Origin: Methanobacteriota archaeon
Lineage (GTDB): Archaea; Thermoplasmatota; Poseidoniia; Poseidoniales; Poseidoniaceae
Direction of reading: 5' to 3'
DNA: 5,648 nucleotides
Assembly: GCA_002728035.1 (NCBI GenBank)
Contig: PBUZ01000114.1
Location: 1 to 5,648 of the forward strand
The notes under the pieces: generated by a model
The model's database searches: none
Told to the model about the DNA's origin: nothing
Seen by the model: the letters and a program-made list of their open reading frames with translations, nothing else
Program-made: the position numbers and the translations under genes
Shown: positions 1-5,648 of the stretch, one piece after another
Layout of the letters: every line of letters begins with the position of its first letter
How positions within the stretch are numbered: the first letter of the stretch is position 1

Positions 1-1256
1 GAAGATGCACCGCCCGAGGTGTTGGCCCAAATGGTGAACATCGTGGTCGTCATGTTGACCTCGGGCGTGCCGGAGATGACACCGTCGGAGAAAATCAGGC
101 CGGCCGGCAACTCAGGCGCGATGGCCCAACCGCTGGCGTTGCCGCCGGTGACGGTTGGCGAAAGCGGACTCATCGTCTCGTTGCGAATCAACGTGATGTT
201 GTACGGGTTGTAGGACAAGTTCACCGCTGGCTCGAGCACCGTGATGTTGACCCACGCCGTCGCACTGCCACCGGTGGTGTTGGCGTAGATGAGGTATTGC
301 GTTTGGGTCATGTTCACAAGCGGCGTACCGCTGAACACACCGTTGGAGAAGTTCAGCCCTTCGGGCAAGACGCCCACGACTGACCACTCGCTGACGTTAC
401 CACCAGAGACGGTCGGGAGAAGCGGCGACATCGTCGTTCCTCGAACCAATGTCAAGTTGTTCGGGTTGTAGAGCAGGTCGACCACCGGTTCGAGGATGGT
501 GATGTTGATGGTCGCCGCCGCTGAACCACCCGAGTTGTTGGCATACACCGTGTACATGGTAAGCGTCATGTTGACGGTTGGTGTTCCACTGATGACACCG
601 TTGCTGAAGTTCAAACCTGCTGGCAGCACCGGGTGGATGGACCAGTTCTCGATGTTTCCACCGCTGTAGGTCGGATGGAGTGTCGGCATGGCAAGACCGC
701 GGGTCAGGGTGATGTTTTCGGGGATGTAAGAGAGGTTACCCGAGGGCTCCACAACGGTGATGTTGACGGTGTGCGACGTGGTTCCTCCGCTGGTCGTGGC
801 CCACACGGTGTACATGGTGAGCGTCATGTTGACGGTTGATGCACCGCTGATGACACCGTCGCCAAAGTTGAGACCGTTTGGAAGGGCTGGTGTGATGGAC
901 CAGTTGCTCACGTTGCCCCCAGAGACAATCGGAGAGAGGGTCGTCATTTGCACGCCACGAATCAAGGTCAAATTCTCGGGATTGTAATCGAGAACGACGA
1001 TTGGTTCAAGGATGGTGATGTTGATGGTGTGGTTAGAGGAACCGCCGGTGTTGTTGGCCCACACGGTGAACATCGTGGTTGTCATGTTGACGTTTGGTGT
1101 TCCTGAAACGACACCGTGGTTGAAATTGAGGCCGGCAGGAAGTGAAGGTACGATCGTCCAGTCGTCCACGATGCCCGAATAACTTGGAGAAAGTCCGTTC
1201 ATGGCTACACCACGGGTCAGCGTCAAGTTCTCTGGGTTGTAATCCAGCGTGATCGC
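1..1256 (-). repeat. Ig-like block III: subtype C units 12-16, the last truncated by the window edge
   Basis: Units 12 (1256-1002), 13 (1001-744), 14 (743-486), 15 (485-228) and 16 (227 to the window edge). Unit length is 85-86 residues, shorter than A/B. Consensus: YNPENLTLTRGxxMxxLSPTVSGGNV, W-(S/T)-I, LPAGLNFSNGVISGTPTVNM, TLTMYTVWANNSGG, NITILEP. Here the NGTIxG motif becomes NGVISG and an NMT sequon is gained. Unit 13 reads SGASTVNM where its siblings have SGTPTVNM. The array continues beyond position 1, so the protein extends past this edge. Confidence 0.87.
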
Positions 1257-4200
1257 CGGGTCGTAAATGGTGATGTTGACGTACACGGCGTGTGAACCGC
1301 CTGAATTGTTGCCCCAAATCGTGTACATGGTCATGCTTTGAACAGCGGTTGGAATACCAAAGATGGTGCCGTTTACGGAATGCAAGGTCAAACCCGCAGG
1401 CATGTTCGGATCAGCCCGCCATGACGTGATGTCACCGCCCGTGCTGGTGGCTTCAAGGGCGGTCATTGCCGTGTTGTTGACCAACGTCAAATTGTAAGAC
1501 GAATAGGTAAACATCGGCGCTTGATGAAGCACCGTGATGTTGATGCTCCAGGAGAACGAACCACCCGAGTTGTTTCCATACACGATGTAGTTGGTCGTCG
1601 CCATGCGCTGTGTCGGCGTTCCCCAGAAGGTTCCATTCGTGGTCCCAAAGTTGAGGCCAGAGGGCAATGTTCCAACCAATGTCCAGTCGGTTGGTGCATC
1701 ATGACCAGTCAACGAAATCGTTGGCGAGAGTGGCAAATCCGTACTGCTCGTGTTCTTGTAGAGCGTGAGGTTCTCTGGCGAATACGAGAACATTGGAGGC
1801 CGAGGGTCGACCGTGATGTTGAGGTAAGCCACGCTGGAGCCACCGCTGTTGTTGGCCCAAACCATGTAGGTGGTTCGGTTCCACAATTCAGTCGGCGTGC
1901 CGTAAATCGTTCCGTTGGTCGTGCCGAAGAACACGCCGCTTGGCAGGCTGGCATTGATCGCCCAAGAGGTGATGTTCCCACCCGAATTGGTTGGGGAAAG
2001 AGGCAGGTCGTTACTGGAAGTATAGAGCATGAGCTCCAGTTCATTCGGTGAATAAGCAATGTCTGGGACGGTGTCGATGACGGTGATGTTGATGGTTACA
2101 TTGAGCGAGCCACCCGAATTGTTCCCCCAAACGGTGTAAGTCACTGGACTGAGCTGCAACACCGTTGGGATACCCCATATCGTTCCGTTGTTTGAACCGA
2201 AATTGAGACCTGCTGGCAGGCTCGGTTCGATTTCCCAAGACACGATCGTTCCCGAACCCGTCAAGGTCGCATTCAATGGCAAATCCGTGTGTTGAAGACC
2301 CATGGTGAGGGTGAGGTTCTCGGGTGAATAGGAGAGGTCTGGGACCTCGTCCACCACGGTGATGTTGAGGTAAGCAATGGTTGAGCCGCCGCTGTTGTTG
2401 GCCCAAACCATGTAGCTGGTTCGGTTCCACAATTCCGTTGAGGTCCCGTAAATCGTTCCGTTGGAGCTACCGAAGGTGAGGCCGCTTGGCAGGCTGGCAT
2501 TGATGGCCCACGTCGTGACAGCTCCACCCGTGTTGGACGGGAACAAGGGCAGGTTGGAACTGGTGGTGTTGACCGTCAGGTTCAGTTCGTTTGGTGAATA
2601 GGAAATATCCGGAACTTGGTCGATGATGGTGATGGTGACCGTTGCAGAAGTCGAGCCCCCCGTGTTGTTGCCCCAGACGGTGTAGGTCACGGAGCTGAGC
2701 TGCAACACCGTTGGGATACCCCATATCGTTCCGTTGTTTGAACCGAAGTTGAGACCTGATGGCAGGCTCGGTACGATGGTCCAAGTAACGATTTCGCCTG
2801 GCCCCGTCAGTGTCGCATTCAGCGGCAAGTCGCTGCTTTGGTTGCCCTTTGTGAGCACCAGGTTGTTGGGGGAATAAGAGAGGACGGGGACTTCGTCCAC
2901 AACGGTGATGTTGAGGTAGGCAACGCTCGAACCACCGCTGTTGTTCGCCCAAACCATGTAGCTGGTTTGGTTCCACAATTCGGTCGGTGTACCGTAAATC
3001 GTTCCGTTGGTCGTACCGATGAAAACGCCGCTCGGCAGGCTGGCGTTCATCGTCCACGTGGTCACGGCCCCGCCTGTGTTGGTGCGATAATCCACGATTC
3101 CAGGACTGTATGCAAACATGCCCGCGCCGTAGGTGAGGACATCCGACCCGCTGAAGTAGAGCGTCGAATCCAAAGCGAGCCCCAGGTATTGGAGCGGATT
3201 GGAACTTGCTGAGCCACTCAGGTCAGCAACCATCCACGCAGAACCGTTGTACAGATTGTATGCCCACAACTCCCTTCCTTCAATATCAGTTTGGGCTGAA
3301 TAGTAGATTGTATCGCCAACAGAAACGGGATAGCTTGGATTTTGTCCGGCATCATCGACTTTCCATGTCGTGTGGTTGGAGGTGTCGTGAGCCCACAACC
3401 TTTGAGTCAGGGTTCCCTCGTAGGCAGAGAAATAGATGGTATCGCCAACGAGGAGTTCCATGTATTCTCCTGGAGAACTGTGGCCTCCCCCGCTGTTGAT
3501 ATCAGCCACTCGCCATGTGGAAGAATTGGACGTGTCATGAGCCCACAACTCATGCCCAACGCTTCCATCATTGGCTGAGAAATAGACGGTATCGCCAACA
3601 GAAACAGCCATGTAAAGTCCTGGAGAACTGCTGAGGCCGCCGCTGCGGATATCAGCGACCTGCCATGTCGAATGATTGGTGATGTCATGGGCCCACAATT
3701 CAATCCCTGTGCTTCCATCATCGGCATCGAAGAAGAGGGTGTCATCGATCAAGATGGGGTTCATGTGTTGCCCCGGTGAACCATCTGGCGAACCACTGGA
3801 GATGTCTGCAACTTGCCATGTGGAATGGTTGGATGTGTCGTGAGCCCACAATTCACTTCCCGTGCTTCCGTCCGTTGCAGAGAAATACATCGTATCACCA
3901 ACGAGGATGTACATGTGCAATCCTGGCGTACTGGAACCGGTGCTGTGAATATCAGCCGCCTGCCATGTGGAATGATTGGAGGTGTTGTGTGCCCACAATT
4001 CGATTCCTGTGCTTCCATCGTTCGCCGAGAAATACAGGATATCGCCAACGAGAAGTTCGAGGTAAAATCCAGGGTTGCTGCCTGACACGCCACTGAAAAT
4101 GTCGGCGACCTGCCATACCGAGCCGTTGGAGGTGTTGAAGCCCCACAATTCATGTCCATCAACGCCATCGTTCGCCGAGAAGTAGAGCACCTCCCCAACC

Positions 4201-5648
4201 AAGATGGGAGACATATAGTAGCCTGGATTGCTTCCGGAGCTACCGACATCGATGTCTGCAACGAGCCATGAAGTGCCGTTCGTCGTGTTGTATGCATGCA
4301 ATTCATTGTTGCTCCCGGACACTGCTGTGTCGAAATAAATGACATCGCCAACCACGTATTCGAAGTGCGTCCCTGCTGCCTGTCCAGTTTCGATCTTCCA
4401 GAACGAATTGTTGCCTGCGGTCTGGTTGATGAAGAGAGGCGCGAGGTGGACTTCGGAGTTGTTCGTCCAGGTGTTGTTTTCGGGGATGTATTCGAAAGGA
4501 CCTGGAGCTACATCGTTGATGGTGATGTTGATGGTGGCCGAGGTGGAGCCACCGGTGTTGTTGGCCCAAATCGTGTAGGTAACAGCCGTTGTTTGCAAGA
4601 CCGTTGGAATACCCCAAATCGTTCCGTTGGTCGTTCCGAAGTTGAGGCCTGCCGGCAGGATCGCATTGATCGCCCACGAGGTAATCGTACCCGAACCGGT
4701 CAAGGTCGCATTCAGTGGTAAGTCACTGCTCGCCTGACCCTTGGTCAGCGTCAGATTCTCAGGCGAGTACGAAAGCGTCGGCAATTGATCGTTGATGGTC
4801 ACGTTGACGTAGGCGACGGAGGAGCCGCCCGAGTTGTTGGCCCAAATCGTGTATTGGGTTCGAGACAGGAGGATGCTCGGTGTTCCGCTGATGTAGCCGT
4901 TGCCTGTGTTGAAGTGGAACGCAGAGCCAGGATCAGGTGATATTTCCCACGAGATGACGGTGCCACCACTCGTGGTTGGCCCAACATGTGGACTGATTGC
5001 GACGTCCTTGGTACCCGTAATCTCGGTCGTTGAATAGGAGATGACTGGCGCTTGATCGTAGATGGTGATGTTGATGGTGGCCGAGGTTGAACCGCCTGAG
5101 TTGTTGGCCCAAACCGTGTAGGTAACAGCCGTCGTCTGCAAGACCGTTGGAATACCCCAAATCGTTCCATTGGTCGTTCCGAAGCTCAAACCGGCTGGCA
5201 GGGTCGCGTTGATTTCCCATGAAGTGATGGTACCCGGGCCAGTGAGTGTCGCATTCAGTGGCAAATCGCTGCTCTGGTTGCCCTTGGTTAGCACAAGGGT
5301 GCTTGGTGAATAGGAAAGGGTTGGGACTTCGTCAACGACGGTGATGTTGAGATAGGCCACGCTTGAGCCACCGCTGTTGTTGGCCCACACCATGTAGGAC
5401 GTCTGCGTCCACAATTCGGTCGGTGTTCCATAGATGGTTCCGTTGTTCGTGCCAAAGGAGAGGCCGCTCGGCAGGCTTGCACTGATGGCCCACGAGGTGA
5501 CGTTTCCGCCCGTGTTCGTGTTGTAGCCAATGCTCAATGGGCGATGAGCCCACAGCTCACGACCGTCGCTTCCATCGCTAGCTGAGAAGTACATCGTATC
5601 ACCAACGAGGAACCCTTCCATGTGCTGCCCAGGAGCGCTGTTTCCTGC
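1..5648 (-). CDS. Giant surface/secreted repeat protein, internal fragment (Ig-like He_PIG-type plus ELWxxDGT-type repeats)
   Basis: One minus-strand frame is open from 5648 to 3 (1,882 complete codons, no stop). Both termini are outside the window, so any signal peptide, membrane anchor or sorting domain is not visible. Order by residue of the fragment: ELW-array tail 1-42; Ig-like units 43-379; N-part of a split Ig 380-406; ELW array 407-854; C-part of the split Ig 855-919; further Ig-like units 920-1882. Ig anchors recur in frame throughout (YSPENLTL, LPAGLNFG, NGTIYGTPT, VWANNSGG, NITV), as do ELW anchors (GDTIYFSANDG, ELWAHDTSN, TWQVADI). Hand translation shows no cysteine, about seven lysines and nearly 100 N-X-S/T sequons. 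In known families these two repeat types occur in large extracellular proteins of bacteria and archaea. A cell-surface or secreted location is inferred from the family type and the sequons. No catalytic motif was recognised and the function is unknown. The marine euryarchaeal origin is a moderate-confidence guess. Confidence 0.93.
1257..1799 (-). repeat. Transitional Ig-like units 10 and 11
   Basis: Unit 10 (1799-1521) contains YSPENLTLYKNTSSTDLPLS, LPSGLNFGTTNGTFWGTPT and VYGNNSGG, and ends SINITVLHQ. Unit 11 (1520-1257) contains YSSYNLTLVNNTAM, the divergent MPAGLTL, NGTIFGIPTAVQSMTMYTIW and GNNSGG, and ends VYVNITIYDP. They fit neither the A nor the B subtype. Unit 11 already carries features of the following C subtype: an AMTAL segment after the sequon and MTMYTIW before GNNSGG. 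They mark the change in the array from A/B to C. Confidence 0.83.
2149..2201. repeat. Perfect 53-nt direct repeat, copy 1 (partner 2695-2747)
   Basis: The plus-strand sequence from 2149 to 2201 (starting ctgagctgcaacaccgttgg) is identical to 2695-2747, offset 546 nt. Similarity continues to about 2226/2772 with only isolated mismatches (2202 and 2213). It codes the GLNFGSNNGTIWGIPTVLQL part of B units 8 and 6. Synonymous positions are identical as well, unlike the more distant unit pairs, which suggests recent duplication or gene conversion within the gene. Confidence 0.85.
2695..2747. repeat. Perfect 53-nt direct repeat, copy 2 (partner 2149-2201)
   Basis: Second copy of the repeat at 2149-2201, within B unit 6. 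The exact one-dimer offset (546 nt) matches the A/B dimer register. A weaker equivalent pair lies at 4594-4625 and 5137-5168 (32 nt identical, offset 543 nt), coding the same part of B units 4 and 2. Confidence 0.85.
2892..3086 (-). repeat. C-terminal part of the split Ig-like unit (unit 5C, subtype A)
   Basis: The chain leaves the ELW array at GMFAYSPGIVDY and enters RTNTGGAVTTW, then LPSGVFIGTTNGTIYGTPTE, LWNQTSYMVWANNSGG and VAYLNITVVDE. This is the subtype A Ig sequence from its middle strand to its end, lacking the first ~27 residues. Joined to the 27 residues at 4511-4431 it gives 92 residues, close to the 90 residues of intact A units 7 and 9. Unit 1 (5522-5328) starts at the same alignment position (NTNTGG) after an ELW array end. 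Confidence 0.75.
3087..4430 (-). repeat. ELWxxDGT-type repeat array, nine repeat intervals, probable beta-propeller
   Basis: Repeats of about 49 residues with consensus LVGDTIYFSANDGSTG-ELWAHDTSN-HSTWQVADI-SGSxxSxPGxYM. ELW-equivalent codons start at about 4431 (LFINQ, degenerate), 4296 (ELHAY), 4143 (ELWGF), 3993, 3846, 3693 and 3543 (ELWAH), 3393 (RLWAH), 3264 (ELWAY) and 3114 (GMFAY, degenerate). Spacings are 129-153 nt, giving nine intervals. The central units are the most regular, and the edge units decay into the flanking Ig sequence. In bacteria the related repeat reads YFSADDGxxGxELWxxDGT...LVxDI; here DGT is replaced by DTSN, usually followed by a sequon (NHS, NGS, NSS). Such four-strand-sized repeats suggest a beta-propeller-like fold, which is inference. 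Subtype consistency and the single open frame show it is part of the same protein as the Ig units. Confidence 0.88.
4431..4511 (-). repeat. N-terminal part of a split Ig-like unit (unit 5N)
   Basis: Directly after the NITIND end of unit 4, 27 residues read VAPGPFEYIPENNTW, then TNNSEVHLAPLF. They line up with the beginning of a normal Ig unit such as unit 10 (YSPENLTLYKNTSSTDLPLS): Y-x-P-E-N, a sequon, a second Asn-x-Ser/Thr, then (L)PL. The rest of the Ig domain (NTGG, W, LPSGL, NGTIYGTPT and so on) is missing here and is found beyond the ELW array at 3086. The reading is a domain whose first strands lie before the insertion. This is inferred from motif alignment by eye. An alternative is a degenerate linker that merely resembles an Ig start. 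Confidence 0.65.
4512..5522 (-). repeat. Ig-like block I: units 1 (C-part), 2, 3 and 4
   Basis: Four He_PIG-like units: unit 1, C-terminal part only (5522-5328); unit 2 (5327-5052); unit 3 (5051-4785); unit 4 (4784-4512). Units 2 and 4 are subtype B, with LPLNATLTG, ITSWEI or ITSWAI, LPAGL, NGTIWGIPTVLQ, VTYTVWANN and SATINITI. Unit 1 is subtype A, with TNTGG, LPSGL, NGTIYGTPTELW, SYMVWANNSGG and VAYLNITVVDE. Unit 3 sits in an A position and keeps the A-like ending GGSSVAYVNVTINDQ, but its core is divergent: LP.GL is replaced by PDPGSAFHF. The family is typically an extracellular beta-sandwich used as a spacer or adhesion module. A beta-sandwich fold is expected here, but no ligand can be inferred. 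Confidence 0.85.
5523..5648 (-). repeat. C-terminal end of an upstream ELW repeat array
   Basis: The first 42 residues of the fragment read ...PGQHMEGFLVGDTMYFSASDG, then SDGRELWAH, matching the consensus of the full ELW array further along. The ELW tryptophan codon is at 5550-5552. The repeat stops abruptly after ELWAH: the usual DTSNHSTWQVADI continuation is replaced by RPLSIGY, and the chain enters an Ig-like domain at NTNTGG (5522). Only this last unit is inside the window, so at least one more ELW array probably lies before the window in the same protein. Confidence 0.85.

Larger units (their letters stand above)
1800..2891 (-). repeat. Ig-like block II: alternating B-A-B-A units (6-9), 546-nt dimer period
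   Basis: Unit 6 (B, 2891-2616), unit 7 (A, 2615-2346), unit 8 (B, 2345-2070) and unit 9 (A, 2069-1800). B units are 276 nt and A units 270 nt, so the dimer is exactly 546 nt (182 codons). A units share LPSGL or LPSGV, NGTIYGT, TELWNRT, MVWANNSGG and AYLNIT. B units share LPLNATLTG, GLNFGSNNGTIWGIPTVLQL and VTYTVWGNN. With unit 5C, the plus-strand string gcccaaaccatgta recurs at 1855, 2401 and 2947. Variation from consensus: unit 7 has YGTSTELW, losing the Pro of GTPT, and unit 6 ends VTITIIDQ rather than NITI. These units are probably structural stalk or spacer domains. Confidence 0.88.

Noticed and set aside
1521..2051. Plus-strand open frame of about 176 codons, and other plus-strand frames of 60-140 codons across the window
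   Set aside because: Their translations are Arg/Val/His-rich without family motifs, they lie opposite perfectly periodic minus-strand coding repeats, and similar antisense frames recur at the repeat period. They are shadows of the real gene.
2467..3057. Minus-strand frame of about 196 codons with His/Gln-rich stretches that could look metal-binding
   Set aside because: It is out of register with the continuous frame. The HH-Q runs come from reading GTNITV-type codons one base off, and the true frame gives coherent Ig motifs through the same DNA.
3761..4351. Minus-strand frame of about 196 codons, Ser/Thr/Cys-rich, over the ELW array
   Set aside because: It is the alternative frame of the ELW repeats; the true frame gives regular ELWAHDTSN units.
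3087..4430. Regular ~150-nt periodicity considered as a CRISPR-like or non-coding tandem array
   Set aside because: Units are not identical at nucleotide level, differ mainly at synonymous and loop positions, change length only in multiples of three, and are coding throughout. There are no short constant repeats with unique spacers.
4302..4511. Possible gene boundary or frameshift between Ig block I and the ELW array
   Set aside because: The frame continues without interruption (YIPENNTW...FWKIETG...VGDVIYF...ELHAY), and no stop, start context or intergenic signal is present.
5523..5560. Abrupt ELWAH-to-RPLSIGY junction considered as an assembly chimera
   Set aside because: An equivalent junction (GMFAYSPGIVDY to RTNTGG) lies exactly 2,436 nt away at the same Ig alignment position, so the join looks genuine. 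Long-read confirmation would still be useful.
1..5648. Promoter, ribosome binding site, terminator, tRNA or rRNA
   Set aside because: No candidate stands out, and the continuous coding frame leaves no intergenic space for them.

Overview
The whole window lies inside one very large protein-coding gene on the minus strand. Reading from position 5648 down to position 3, one frame (codons whose lowest plus-strand coordinate is a multiple of 3) stays open for 1,882 codons. It has no stop, no credible start and no intergenic DNA, so both ends of the gene lie outside the window. The product is a repeat protein made of two kinds of module. One is an Ig-like domain of 85-92 residues resembling the 'putative Ig' He_PIG family, with motifs such as YSPENLTL, LPAGLNFG, NGTIxGTPT, VWANNSGG and NITV. 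The other is a repeat of about 49 residues, YFSANDGSTGIELWAHDTSN followed by HSTWQVADI, which is a relative of the bacterial ELWxxDGT repeat.

Layout in protein order (high to low coordinate): the tail of an ELW array (5648-5523); Ig units 1-4 (5522-4512); the N-terminal part of a split Ig unit (4511-4431); an ELW array with nine repeat intervals (4430-3087); the C-terminal part of the split Ig unit (3086-2892); four Ig units alternating in two subtypes (2891-1800); two transitional Ig units (1799-1257); and a run of a third, shorter Ig subtype (1256-1) that leaves the window. The most notable observation is that the ELW array appears to be inserted inside an Ig domain. The same exit junction occurs 2,436 nt upstream, so there is a super-repeat of (ELW array + four Ig units).

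Organism: the style is a giant, Cys-free, Lys-poor protein rich in Asn, Thr, Ser and Gly, dense in N-X-S/T sequons, with ELWAHDTSN-type repeats. It resembles giant predicted surface proteins of marine planktonic Euryarchaeota (Marine Group II/III, Candidatus Poseidoniales and relatives). This is recognition from memory, not a search, and a bacterial source is not excluded. The likely location is extracellular or cell-surface. The biochemical function, for example adhesion or attachment to particles, cannot be read from the window. No RNA gene, promoter, terminator, mobile element or CRISPR array was seen.
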